Source of the DNA: Planctomycetaceae bacterium
Lineage (GTDB): Bacteria > Planctomycetota > Planctomycetia > Pirellulales > Thermoguttaceae
Direction of reading: 5' to 3'
Assembly: GCA_009778035.1 (NCBI GenBank)
Contig: WRKP01000021.1
Span: forward strand, 1 to 42,357
DNA: 42,357 bases
Shown here: positions 8,397 through 17,122 of the stretch, piece after piece
Position numbering within the stretch: position 1 is the first letter of the stretch
How the letters are laid out: each line of letters begins with the position of its first letter
Position numbers and translations under genes: made by a program
The notes under the pieces: model-generated
Database searches by the model: none
What the model saw: only the letters and a program-made list of their open reading frames with translations
Told to the model about the DNA's origin: nothing

Positions 8397-8404
8397 GCCG
8401 ATAT
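8397..8404 (+). promoter_or_regulatory. Possible sigma28 -10 element of fliD
   Basis: GCCGATAT is the canonical flagellar sigma28 -10 octamer and lies 31 nt before the fliD ATG. The nearest TAAA (8372-8375) is 21 nt upstream, too far for a standard promoter, so support is partial. Confidence 0.3.
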
Positions 8405-8435
8405 TGACTCAGTGCGCTAACCCCCCGATTACGCC

Positions 8436-11400
8436 ATGACAGGATTACAACTCAACGTCGGACTCATCTCCGGGATCAACTTCGTTGAACTCGTGGATCA
8501 ACTCGTGCGCATCGACTCCATTCCGATGGAGAACCTGCAAGCACGCACCGACCGGCTCGCCGCCGAAGCCAATGCCCTCACCGACCTGATGGCCCTCTTC
8601 CTGACGTCCTCCTACATGATCCGTAGGCTCAATAACGTCACGCCCTTCCGCATGACCGAGGCGACCAGCAACAATCCCGACCTCATTAGCGTCTCCCGGA
8701 CCGGGAATCCGCCCATCGGCAGTTACACCTTCACCCCCCTCCAAATGGCATCCGCCCAGCAAAGCGTCGCCCAGGGCGTTGCCAGTGCTTCCGAACCGCT
8801 CGGGAAAACCGGAACCATCACCATCGGGAAGGGCTGGTCCGTCGAAAATGACATCGAACTCAAAGACCTCAACGGCGGGATGGGTGTCGAAAAAGGCACC
8901 ATCCGCCTCATCGACGGGAACGGCGTTCGGGCAAATATCGACCTCCGGCAGGCTATGACCGTCCGCGATGTCATCAATGCCATCAACGAAAATCATGACA
9001 TCGACATCGTTGCCGAACTGAAAAATGACCATATCATCCTCCGCGATGTGAGCGGCGGAACCAGCGATATGATCGTCCAGGAAGTTTCCGGCGGTTCAAC
9101 GGCCGCTTCGCTCGGGCTCATCGGGAACGGCGTGGCCGTCGACGCGGATGGGGTGCTCCGCGGAAATACCATCTGGCGACTCGGCGAACGCATGAGCCTT
9201 TCCCTCCTCAATGATGGACAGGGACTCGTCTTCGACGATATTGCGATTGATCTTGCCGTACTCTGTCGGGATGGTTCGCGGGTCAACGTCGATTTCTTCC
9301 GCATGACCACGGAAGCCGAACGGCAAGCGGGCGCGCCGAACAACATCCGCGAAATCACCGTCGGCGATTTGCTCAATACCATCAATAATTCCTTGGATAC
9401 CGGCGGGGCTGCCGGGAAAATTAGCGCCCGAATCAGCGATGATGGGAAAGGCATCGTCATCGAAGACAACACGGTTGGCACCGGGTATACCGCAATCATG
9501 CAAGGAGTCACCAACAACCCGATTCTTCACATGCTCGGGCTGGCCGACAGCAATAATCGGGGCATGACCACGCAAACCACGATGTTCTCCGACCTGCTTG
9601 CTCGCGTGCAGGTGGTCAATCCGGTGGAAGTTGCCTTTACGAACAAGGCGGGCGAGCGGCATGTCATCGAAATCACCCGGGAAGACCTGTTGGACTTTGA
9701 AGCGATGGGGGCACAGCGAGCATATGGGACGAACGCCCTGGCCCTGGCCGTCATTGCCGGCAGGTTCAACAGCAAATTGAGCGAAGCCGGAGCGGATATT
9801 ACCTTGAGCGTCAACAGTACCGCCGACGGATTCAGCCTCGTTGACCGGTCGGACGGGCCGGGCACGACCACAATCGAAGACCTCAATTTCGATTTAGCCT
9901 CGCGGCTGGGATTGACCGGCATGAACACCACGGAAGGCGTTACGGCACTGGTCGGGGCGATACCAGGCACGATGCGGTTTTGGGACAATGCCGGAAATTT
10001 TGCCGACATTGAAATCTCCCGGGAAGAATTGGACGACATCAAGACGGCAGAGGATCTGGAAAAACTGTTCAGGGAAAAACTTACGGGAACGGATGTCGAA
10101 GGCAGCATCATCATCGGGCTCAATGATGATGAAAATGCCGTCACGTTTACGATCGAATCGAATGGGACGACCAGTTTCGCACGCATTTTCGACATTAGCG
10201 GGAACATTGCCACCCGGCTGGGATTGAACACTTCGCAGGCAACCCCTGTCCAGGATGCCCTGGCTGACCTCAATATCACGCCGGGCGATATTAGTTTTAC
10301 TAATATGCTGGGGGATACGCTCGATATTTCAATCGACCAAGCGGAATTGGACGGCATCACGTCGATGCAGGGATTGGCAGACCTGTTTAATGGGAAATTG
10401 AGAGTACCCAGCACGGACCCGGACGCAGACCCGGGGACAACGGTGGCATTTAGCGTTCAAGCCCGCGTGAACGGGGCGGAAAACGGCCTCATTTTTACCG
10501 ATAGTTCATTTACCTCCGCACCTCTATACGAATACGACCCAGATGACCCGGATATTCCCCCGCCGGTCTTTGGCTCGGTGCAGATTTTCGATTTGAGCGG
10601 CGATTTCGCCGAAAAATTCAAATTGGATACCGCAACGGAAATGACCGTGTTTACCGCGTTTACCACGAACCCGGATCCTGGGCCTGGGCTCACGGGAACA
10701 GGCCCGATCGCCACACCCGGCGGAATCCGATTTACGGACCGAGCCGGTAATGTCGTTGAGTTTGAAATTACGGATGCAGATTTAGATGCCCTGACGGATG
10801 TTGACAGCATTGCGCAACTGTTCAATGACAAAATTGATGGGGAAGTCTCCATACGGGTTGATGTCAGCGGGGGTAGGCTCACCTTCACGGATTATACCAA
10901 CCCAGCGCACTTCGCGGGGGATGGCCCGGATTACCCCTGGAATGTGCAAACGTTCAGCCGTACGGACGATGATGGCGTATTGCTATTCGGAGAGTCCAAT
11001 CTGCCTGACCTTTTGGGTATCAGCGGCGGAACCAACTCCAACCAACTGGCGGTAACCGTTGCCGAAACCCGAATGAGCACCACGGGACTCGAGATCACCC
11101 GCGAATTTGAGACCCGAGCCATCGAGATTCAAACGGTATCGCACGGCGGGAAGGTTCAATCGAATGTCATCCAAACGCGGAACCTGCTCGGCGGGTTGGA
11201 TACCGTCTTGATGTCCTCGCTCAATGCCGGTAGCGGCCTGGCCGGGGAGTACGGAGTCAACCCGTCCGTACCGGGAGCCGTCGAAATCCAAGACCGGTCG
11301 GGCAACAAAGCCGCACTCAACTTTTCCTACGAAGACATCAAGTCCATGCAAACGCTGGGGCAAGCGGTCTCGCTGTACAACCAAAAAATTGCCGACCACA

Positions 11401-13520
11401 ATGCAACAGTCGCGGCCGAGGAACGCGTCGGCATTACGGTCCGAATCAACGACATGAAAACCGGCCTGGAAATCGTCGATACGACGGGTTCCTCTTCGCA
11501 TAACCTGATTTTCCGGGACGTCGTCGAAGACCTCGTGCTGCCGGAAATCCCGCCGCTGGATGGAATATCCGGCGGCGATGGTTTGGCCAAGTTGACATTT
11601 CAGGATACCAACCTCATGAATGGGTTTTCGTTCGCCTTCACGACGACCGAAGACCCCGTTTTTGCGAACAACAAGTTTACGTTCTACATATCGCCGGAAA
11701 TCGCTGCCGAGACCGACGATAATGTTCGAGATACCTTGCTCCGCGAGTCCATCAACACGCAAATTGTGGATTTATGGGACCGATTACCCGATGCACACCA
11801 GTCGCATACCCCGCCGATGGTCACGTTCCCGGCGGGCACTTCCGCTTTGGCCTTGATCGATGCGGCCAGCGGGGCCGAAACAAGAATTGCCGAAGGCGTA
11901 CCCGGTGCCCAGATGGGCGTAACGCACTTTCCTGGACAAACGTTTGCCGCCGCGATCAACCCGCGGATTGCCTCGAATTTCGGCCTGAATATCGACGAGG
12001 CCAATTCCCGAGTCAGCGGAACGAGTCTAAACCGGCAGGTCGTTTCCTTCACCACACCGCTTTCCGAACTCAACGGCGGTGCTGGAGTCAATATGACCAA
12101 CGGGGCATTCTCCATCGTGGACAGCAGCACGATGATTCCCAACCCGAATTCGGCCGAACGCAATGCCCGACCGATGGTCCCTGATGTCAGAACGATTATC
12201 ATCGACCCGGAAAGACACCGAACCGTCGGCGATATTATCAATGCGATCAACCGGCAGAATCTGGCAATTCGCGCATCGCTGAACCAGACCGGCGATGGGA
12301 TTATGATCGAAGAACTCGGCGGCGGGACGGGAACGTTTTCGATTTACGACTCGACGACCAATTCCCAATTTGCCGCAAGTCTCGGCATTGCCGGCTCCGT
12401 CAGCCCGTCGCAAAGGGATGAACTCGGCAGGGGTATCATTACCACATCCGAAACGCACCGCATCGAAATTGTCGCGACCGATAGCCTGAATGACGTTCGG
12501 GACAAAATCAACGCATTGGATTCCAACTATGCGGCATCCATCGTGAATGATGGTTCGAGTGCTCCATTCCGGCTTTCGGTTTCGAGCAAAACGACCGGCG
12601 AAGCCAGTGCCTTCAATATCGACCTGTCCGCACTCGGCCTCTCCACGGTAACGATGACCGAAGCGAAGGACGCCAAAATGATTTACGGCGATTCCAATAC
12701 GGCAAACAGTTTGATTTTGACATCCAGCACGAATTCATTCCAGGGAATCGTCGAGGGAATTGATATGACGATCAACGGGACATCGAATACGCCGGTTACG
12801 ATCACCAGTGCCAGTTCCAGTTTGGATGTGAAGGTCTCGTTGGAGCAATTCGTCGAAAACTACAATCGGTATCGGGAAAACCTGAACCTGATGATGACCT
12901 ACTCGGTAGACTCGGATGGGAACATTCAGGTCATGGAAGACGGCGGTATTCTCTGGAACAGTGCCGAAGCGAAGGCTTTTGACCGGGATTTGACGCGGAT
13001 TCTGATGCAAACGATTACGGGCGTGCCGGGAATTCGGACGCTGGCGGATTTGGGCATCACGATTCGGGGAAATCTCGATGACATCGAATCGGGCGCGAGC
13101 GGATTGCAAACGGGAATGTTGGCATTCGACGAGGACAAGTTCCAGGCGGCCTGGGATCGGGATCCAGAAGCCGTGCAAAAATTCTTCTTTCAGGAGCAGG
13201 AAATCCGGGACAACAACGGCAACACGATAACGATCAAGACGGGTTGGGCACAAAAATTTACAGATGTCAGCGATACATTGGTGGGTTCGGCGGATGGAAG
13301 CATTATGGGCAAGACGACGGCGAGAATTGATTCCCTGGATCGGTCGATTTCGCAGAACGACCAGCGGATTGCCTTTATGAATGAGCGGCTGGAGTGGAAG
13401 CGTCAGATGTATTTGAAGCAATTTTACGCGATGGAGCAAGCGATGGCAAGAATGACGTCGGACATGAGTGCGGTGGGGAATTTGTCGAGTGCGTGGGCTG
13501 CGAATAGCAGCAACGGTTAG
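8436..13520 (+). CDS. fliD: Giant flagellar filament cap protein FliD (HAP2)
   Basis: FliD caps the growing flagellum and helps flagellin fold at the tip. The conserved N-terminus is present (LISGINFVELVDQLVRIDS at about residues 9-27) and the FliD C-terminal domain covers about residues 1430-1690, ending in a coiled-coil-like region with NDQRIAFMNERLEWKR. Flagellin-hook-IN-like segments (TVRDVINAIN, TVGDIINAIN) occur at about residues 175-190 and 1260. The protein has 1694 residues, against about 450-700 for most FliD. The excess is largely a tandem series of related modules starting near residues 395, 510, 616, 761 and 946, each opening with a pattern like MRFWDNAGN, ISFTNMLGD, IRFTDRAGN or VEIQDRSGN. 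The ATG at 8436 has no clear Shine-Dalgarno. It is followed by a toxin-antitoxin pair and then fliS. Confidence 0.93.
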   Translation: MTGLQLNVGLISGINFVELVDQLVRIDSIPMENLQARTDRLAAEANALTDLMALFLTSSYMIRRLNNVTPFRMTEATSNNPDLISVSRTGNPPIGSYTFTPLQMASAQQSVAQGVASASEPLGKTGTITIGKGWSVENDIELKDLNGGMGVEKGTIRLIDGNGVRANIDLRQAMTVRDVINAINENHDIDIVAELKNDHIILRDVSGGTSDMIVQEVSGGSTAASLGLIGNGVAVDADGVLRGNTIWRLGERMSLSLLNDGQGLVFDDIAIDLAVLCRDGSRVNVDFFRMTTEAERQAGAPNNIREITVGDLLNTINNSLDTGGAAGKISARISDDGKGIVIEDNTVGTGYTAIMQGVTNNPILHMLGLADSNNRGMTTQTTMFSDLLARVQVVNPVEVAFTNKAGERHVIEITREDLLDFEAMGAQRAYGTNALALAVIAGRFNSKLSEAGADITLSVNSTADGFSLVDRSDGPGTTTIEDLNFDLASRLGLTGMNTTEGVTALVGAIPGTMRFWDNAGNFADIEISREELDDIKTAEDLEKLFREKLTGTDVEGSIIIGLNDDENAVTFTIESNGTTSFARIFDISGNIATRLGLNTSQATPVQDALADLNITPGDISFTNMLGDTLDISIDQAELDGITSMQGLADLFNGKLRVPSTDPDADPGTTVAFSVQARVNGAENGLIFTDSSFTSAPLYEYDPDDPDIPPPVFGSVQIFDLSGDFAEKFKLDTATEMTVFTAFTTNPDPGPGLTGTGPIATPGGIRFTDRAGNVVEFEITDADLDALTDVDSIAQLFNDKIDGEVSIRVDVSGGRLTFTDYTNPAHFAGDGPDYPWNVQTFSRTDDDGVLLFGESNLPDLLGISGGTNSNQLAVTVAETRMSTTGLEITREFETRAIEIQTVSHGGKVQSNVIQTRNLLGGLDTVLMSSLNAGSGLAGEYGVNPSVPGAVEIQDRSGNKAALNFSYEDIKSMQTLGQAVSLYNQKIADHNATVAAEERVGITVRINDMKTGLEIVDTTGSSSHNLIFRDVVEDLVLPEIPPLDGISGGDGLAKLTFQDTNLMNGFSFAFTTTEDPVFANNKFTFYISPEIAAETDDNVRDTLLRESINTQIVDLWDRLPDAHQSHTPPMVTFPAGTSALALIDAASGAETRIAEGVPGAQMGVTHFPGQTFAAAINPRIASNFGLNIDEANSRVSGTSLNRQVVSFTTPLSELNGGAGVNMTNGAFSIVDSSTMIPNPNSAERNARPMVPDVRTIIIDPERHRTVGDIINAINRQNLAIRASLNQTGDGIMIEELGGGTGTFSIYDSTTNSQFAASLGIAGSVSPSQRDELGRGIITTSETHRIEIVATDSLNDVRDKINALDSNYAASIVNDGSSAPFRLSVSSKTTGEASAFNIDLSALGLSTVTMTEAKDAKMIYGDSNTANSLILTSSTNSFQGIVEGIDMTINGTSNTPVTITSASSSLDVKVSLEQFVENYNRYRENLNLMMTYSVDSDGNIQVMEDGGILWNSAEAKAFDRDLTRILMQTITGVPGIRTLADLGITIRGNLDDIESGASGLQTGMLAFDEDKFQAAWDRDPEAVQKFFFQEQEIRDNNGNTITIKTGWAQKFTDVSDTLVGSADGSIMGKTTARIDSLDRSISQNDQRIAFMNERLEWKRQMYLKQFYAMEQAMARMTSDMSAVGNLSSAWAANSSNG

Positions 13521-13535
13521 TCGCGGCGAATTTGC

Positions 13536-13563
13536 TTGCATTTTGGACGCAAAACGGGATAAT
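13536..13563 (+). promoter_or_regulatory. higB promoter, predicted leaderless
   Basis: TTGCAT (13536-13541) and GATAAT (13558-13563) are spaced by 16 nt; the ATG of the toxin gene follows after 5 nt. The toxin-antitoxin pair therefore probably has its own promoter inside the flagellar cluster. Confidence 0.45.
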
Positions 13564-13568
13564 GGAAC

Positions 13569-13901
13569 ATGGATATTTCGTATGCGAATAGCAGAATCCG
13601 AAGGATTTGCACCGATGACAAGGCCGCCCGAAAGGAATTGGGGAAGTCGGGTGCGAGGATTTTGGAAACAAGATTGAGTCAAATGCGTGGTGCCCGATGC
13701 CTCGAAGACCTGCGAATGCTGCCGGGGAATTGGCATGAACTCAAAGGCGACCGCAAGGGGCAACTCGCTTGCAGTTTGCTGGGACGGAATCGGCTGATTT
13801 TTACCCCTGCGGACAATCCCCGACCGACCAAGCCGGACGGCGGACTCGATTGGTCGCGAGTAACCGCCGTCGAAAACATTGAAATTGAAGATTACCATTA
13901 A
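13569..13901 (+). CDS. higB: HigB-like type II toxin (RelE/ParE superfamily)
   Basis: A 110-residue basic protein of the plasmid-maintenance killer family, ribosome-associated mRNA endonucleases that act when the antitoxin is lost. Visible signatures are the N-terminal YANSRIRRICTDDKAARKEL helix region, LRMLPGNWHELKGDRKGQLA, where the Trp-His-x-Leu and Asp-Arg positions are characteristic, the strand LLGRNRLIFTPA and a C-terminal VTAVENIEIEDYH. The antitoxin gene follows after 13 nt (or overlaps it if translated from 13879). The pair sits between fliD and fliS, an unusual place. Confidence 0.8.
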   Translation: MDISYANSRIRRICTDDKAARKELGKSGARILETRLSQMRGARCLEDLRMLPGNWHELKGDRKGQLACSLLGRNRLIFTPADNPRPTKPDGGLDWSRVTAVENIEIEDYH

Positions 13902-13914
13902 CCGGAAACACAAG

Positions 13915-14292
13915 ATGAGTACGACACTAAGCAAACCAAAATCGCGTGTGCCGAAACGCCTATCGCACTCGCCGAAATACATCACCATTTTGCCGGTCGG
14001 TGAAATGATCGACGAAAAAATATCCGAGATGGGGATTGATGTTGCGGAATTGGCCAGGCGTATGGAACTTCCTCTTGAAACGGTTGAGCAACTGATTCGC
14101 TTTGAGATTCCGTTGACGAGGGAATATGCAGAAAAATTGGAGCAGGCAACGTTGATGCCGGCCGATGTGATGCTGCACTTTGAAGCCTGGTCGCAAGAAA
14201 AATTCGCCTTTGCGATGGAGCATCCCGAAATTCCCGCCTATCTCGGCGAAGAAATGATCAATCGACCGAAAAAAAATGGAGCCAGAAGTTAG
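13915..14292 (+). CDS. higA: HigA-like antitoxin with HTH domain
   Basis: A 125-residue protein with an Xre-type helix-turn-helix at about residues 30-75 (PVGEMIDEKISEMG, then ELARRMELPLETVEQLI and LTREYAEKLEQAT). In HigA antitoxins this domain binds the toxin and represses the pair's promoter. The N-terminal 20 residues are basic and flexible, and the C-terminal 35 residues form a tail with repeated Glu and aromatic residues. An upstream start at 13879 would overlap the toxin gene by 23 nt; I chose 13915 because the upstream extension is short and basic without domain homology. It ends 72 nt before fliS. Confidence 0.75.
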   Translation: MSTTLSKPKSRVPKRLSHSPKYITILPVGEMIDEKISEMGIDVAELARRMELPLETVEQLIRFEIPLTREYAEKLEQATLMPADVMLHFEAWSQEKFAFAMEHPEIPAYLGEEMINRPKKNGARS

Positions 14293-14337
14293 AATATCGT
14301 AACAGGAAGCGAAAAATTGGAGAAAAATAGAGGGAAA

Positions 14338-14354
14338 GGAGCATTCTAACTCCT
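14338..14354 (+). promoter_or_regulatory. Small stem upstream of fliS
   Basis: AGGAG and its complement CTCCT flank a short loop (AGGAGCATTCTAACTCCT), so the only purine-rich Shine-Dalgarno-like sequence before fliS could be paired. It lies about 24 nt from the ATG, too far for ordinary initiation, so its role is unclear. Confidence 0.2.
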
Positions 14355-14364
14355 CAAAAACATT

Positions 14365-14925
14365 ATGCAAAACTTAGCAGCCCGACAAAACTACTTACAG
14401 GCCGAAGTGCATACGGCAACGCCGCAAAAATTGCAACTTATGCTCGTCGAAGCCGCCATTAAAAATATCCATCGCACCAAAAAAGCCTGGGAAGAAGAAC
14501 GATTCGAAGCCGGTTTCGAATCGCTTTCCCTTGCCCAAGACATCGTTGCGGAAATCCTGTCGTCCGTCGATAAGGAAGGCAATCCCGAATTGGCAGGGAA
14601 AATTGCATCCATCTACGTTTTCATCTTCCGCTGCTTGGCCGAAGGCGGAATGACGCACGACCCGAAAAAATTGGATGATGCACTTCGCGTTTTGAATTCG
14701 GAGCGTGAGACTTGGCGGTTGGTCTGCGAAAAATTCGGCACATCGTTGGACGGCGACTCTTCGGCCCGGTTGGATTTATCGACGGATACATCATCGGCAC
14801 CTGTTGTTCCGAAGGCACCGGCGAAGCCATCGGGCATAACGACATCATCATTTGGCCGACCGGCATCGAAGCCGTCGGCCCCTCCGCCGGACAAGCCTGC
14901 CGGAGGAATGAGTTGGGATGTGTAA
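14365..14925 (+). CDS. fliS: Flagellin chaperone FliS
   Basis: A 186-residue protein; FliS binds the C-terminus of unassembled flagellin in the cytoplasm and delivers it for export. The typical four-helix core covers about residues 1-125: NYLQAEVHTATPQKLQLMLV is the hallmark N-terminal segment, followed by EAAIKNIHRTKKAW, FESLSLAQDIVAEIL and YVFIFRCLAEG. The core is followed by a Pro/Ser/Ala-rich tail of about 60 residues that ordinary FliS (about 130 residues) lacks. It follows fliD, as in many bacteria, but with a toxin-antitoxin pair between them. No flagellin gene is in the window. Confidence 0.9.
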   Translation: MQNLAARQNYLQAEVHTATPQKLQLMLVEAAIKNIHRTKKAWEEERFEAGFESLSLAQDIVAEILSSVDKEGNPELAGKIASIYVFIFRCLAEGGMTHDPKKLDDALRVLNSERETWRLVCEKFGTSLDGDSSARLDLSTDTSSAPVVPKAPAKPSGITTSSFGRPASKPSAPPPDKPAGGMSWDV

Positions 14926-14960
14926 GGGGGTGTGTGCAAGAGCCTCGCCCGCCAAAATCC

Positions 14961-15422
14961 CTACTCCGACGTCAACGCAAAATTAAACACGTTATTCCGC
15001 CGATTTGTATCAACCACAATCGGCTCCAGACCCGATGTGCGAACGTTGCCGTACCGCTCCGGTATATGAAACGTCGTCGGCGGTCTGCGACCACCATACA
15101 TCATCATGTCCTCTTCCGGGGATGCTCCCCGTGGTATCGAAATTTTAGAGAACGTCACATCATACATTCCCGGCCTCGCCCCGCTGCCCGCCGGCGAACC
15201 GCCTGCCGTAACCGTGAATTTGCCGTTGGCATCGGTTACACCGCCCGCCGACAGTTGTTCTCCCTCATCGCGAGGAATCAATGTAATGCTGACGCCGTCA
15301 ATCGGCTGGCCGTCAAATGTTACCGTTCCTTCGACGTAAACCGTCCCGAAGGGATTGTCTTGTCCGCCGCAGCCGGCAAAAAACGGAACTAATAAAATTG
15401 CAATAATGAGTGTGATACGCAT
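14961..15422 (-). CDS. Transthyretin-like lipoprotein
   Basis: A 153-residue exported lipoprotein. The signal peptide ends with a lipobox (PFFAGC, Cys at about residue 18) and the mature part is a carboxypeptidase-regulatory/transthyretin-like beta sandwich: VEGTVTFDGQPIDGVSITLI, then GGVTDANGKFTVT and a final strand with NVFNFAL. Such lipoproteins are very common in Planctomycetes and are often encoded next to DUF1559 genes, as here. The function is not established. It converges with fliS. Confidence 0.8.
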   Translation of the reverse strand: MRITLIIAILLVPFFAGCGGQDNPFGTVYVEGTVTFDGQPIDGVSITLIPRDEGEQLSAGGVTDANGKFTVTAGGSPAGSGARPGMYDVTFSKISIPRGASPEEDMMMYGGRRPPTTFHIPERYGNVRTSGLEPIVVDTNRRNNVFNFALTSE

Positions 15423-15502
15423 AAGTTGATATGGGTTAAAAGGTTATGTTAGGTTGAGGAATCCGGGGCAACTGCAAGTTTCGCATTAGGGTAGGCTACG
15501 TA

Positions 15503-15607
15503 AAGGTAGGCAGCCGACCGCCGGGCGGCTGCGTGCGGTACTCCGCACATTGAACCTTCAAGTCGGCTTGCGCCGACGATGCCGCCCGGCGGTCGGCATC
15601 CTACCTT
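15503..15607 (+). repeat. Family A palindromic repeat, compact copy
   Basis: A 105-bp element starting AAGGTAGGCAGCCGACCGCC and ending GGCGGTCGGCATCCTACCTT, so its ends are inverted repeats of each other. Its first 46 bp are identical to 4102-4147. It lies between the lipoprotein gene and the DUF1559 gene. Confidence 0.75.
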
Positions 15608-15644
15608 TTGCCAATGCGACCACCCCGGACGCTGTTAATATCCA

Positions 15645-16853
15645 TCACAGCGAAACGCTTTGGGTACTGTTCACGGCACCGAGTTCGGCCCAAACGCCGT
15701 AACTGAACGTCCCGTTTTCATCCGTCGGCATCGACAACGGGTTGTCGCCCGGCGTTTCAGGAAGCGAACCTTGGAACGGATAGTGTCGGTGCAAGTTTTG
15801 GACGTTCACCGAGTCCGTAACAAAGCGTACGCTTCCGTCATGGAAGGACACGCCCACTCCGCCGGGATGCCGACTCGATGCGGACATCCAAGCGTAATCC
15901 CAACCTTCCCCGCAACTGGGGCTGTTCGGCGGAAGCAAGGTGAAAAACATAGATGCGCCAGCATAACTTTCCCAAGCGCGTCGGCCTCCCCAATGATCAT
16001 CGACCCAGTTGTCCTGATTCGGGTCTCTGAACATCCCACCGGAGCCTCTTGCGTTTAAGCATAGTTGAGGCGGACGGTTGAAGTGTGCAGGAATGCTGCC
16101 AGCCAGGTTTTCTTTGTAGCGGTTGGTTCGCGAATTGCTGAAAATAATTCCCTCGCTGAATGCGATGGTATTGCTGGTTCCGCTGGAAATCACGGTGAAG
16201 GTGCCCGGTCGGCTTCCCACGCGTAACCAACTACGAGGCATGTTGAGATGGTTACGAGAACCGAAATAATTAATGGTGTTTTCAGCGTTTCTGTCCAGTT
16301 CCCCACCGGTATAAGTAGGAGCAAGGAAAACGTTCGTCGCATCTCTTCCAGCCAAATCGCCGCGGGAGCCGCGATAACTTGTGTAGGCCATCGTGGTATC
16401 AGTTCGGTTGGAAGTCGTGTTTCCATCCGAAGGGCAAAGGAGAACCGCAACCGGAGTTCTGGCTGCGACTCGCTGCCCCATTTCCCAGCCGTATACTGCG
16501 TCATTCCCGTGACCTCCGAAGTGCTTCGTGCCGATTAAGGCATCGTACAGAGCATTTTGTTCGATTTGCGGGAGAAGGAGCGGCAGAAAACCAACGCGGA
16601 TCAATTCGCTTGCAAGTACGATCGGGTCGAAGGCCGATGCGGGAAAGCGGTTATGGGTATCGTGGAAATTGTGTGTGGCAAGCGTGATTTGCTTGAGTTG
16701 GTTGGTGCATTGCATGCGTCTTGCGGCTTCGCGGGCGGCTTGGACGGCGGGCAAGAGGAGTGCGACGAGCATGCCGATGATGGCAATGACGACGAGGAGT
16801 TCGACGAGGGTGAAGCCTCGTTTGCGAGTGGAAGTGAGCGTTTCGTGTTTCAC
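15645..16853 (-). CDS. DUF1559 pseudopilin-like protein
   Basis: A 402-residue protein with a type IV pilin/pseudopilin N-terminus ([20 protein letters not shown]), where prepilin peptidase should cut between Gly and Phe, then a hydrophobic helix and the planctomycete DUF1559 fold ([20 protein letters not shown], then [13 protein letters not shown] and, near the end, [18 protein letters not shown]). These proteins are a large paralogous family in Planctomycetes, exported and of unknown role. The GTG at 16853 gives a normal leader of 13 residues, but it has no normal ribosome site: upstream is a 16-codon frame with a strong Shine-Dalgarno (ATG at 16903) ending in TAG that overlaps the GTG. Translation may therefore depend on coupling, or on a change in the 12-G run that would fuse the frames. 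Confidence 0.88.
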   Translation of the reverse strand: MKHETLTSTRKRGFTLVELLVVIAIIGMLVALLLPAVQAAREAARRMQCTNQLKQITLATHNFHDTHNRFPASAFDPIVLASELIRVGFLPLLLPQIEQNALYDALIGTKHFGGHGNDAVYGWEMGQRVAARTPVAVLLCPSDGNTTSNRTDTTMAYTSYRGSRGDLAGRDATNVFLAPTYTGGELDRNAENTINYFGSRNHLNMPRSWLRVGSRPGTFTVISSGTSNTIAFSEGIIFSNSRTNRYKENLAGSIPAHFNRPPQLCLNARGSGGMFRDPNQDNWVDDHWGGRRAWESYAGASMFFTLLPPNSPSCGEGWDYAWMSASSRHPGGVGVSFHDGSVRFVTDSVNVQNLHRHYPFQGSLPETPGDNPLSMPTDENGTFSYGVWAELGAVNSTQSVSL

Positions 16854-16903
16854 TAAATTGCCCCCCCCCCCCAGTTTAACATTTTGCGGCGATAATCTTG
16901 CAT
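16853..16903 (-). CDS. 16-codon leader frame containing a G12 run
   Basis: ATG at 16903 is preceded by AGGAG (minus strand, 16917-16913) at 9-nt spacing. The frame reads [16 protein letters not shown] and stops at TAG (16855-16853), which shares a base with the GTG start of the DUF1559 gene. The three Gly codons are part of a run of 12 G (complement of 16872-16861). With 13 or 10 G the frame would read straight into the DUF1559 protein. This may be a leader peptide, a phase-variable N-terminus, or a homopolymer sequencing error. Confidence 0.5.
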   Translation of the reverse strand: MQDYRRKMLNWGGGAI

Positions 16904-16931
16904 GCGTTGGTGCTCCTTTTTGTTTGACGAT

Positions 16932-16961
16932 ATTGTAATAACAGGCAGTGTAGCATGTTAA
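16932..16961 (-). promoter_or_regulatory. Promoter of the DUF1559 transcript
   Basis: On the minus strand TTAACA (16961-16956) and TACAAT (16937-16932) are spaced by 18 nt. The predicted start near 16925 leaves a leader of about 22 nt before the ATG at 16903. Confidence 0.5.
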
Positions 16962-17122
16962 CGCAGGAATGTCAACTGGGAGCGAGTGTGCGTGCGCTCC
17001 ACCTTTGACACCCGTGTCGCAAAAGGGTCTTTCTCCTCACATCCGACAGAAATCCTGTATACTATAGCAAGAACAACACGGAACACCAATCGCCGTCGAT
17101 CCGCCAAGATAATAATCACGCC

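Noticed and set aside
12735-13988. 417-codon minus-strand frame opposite the end of fliD and higB
   Set aside because: His/Arg-rich shadow spanning two real genes of the other strand.
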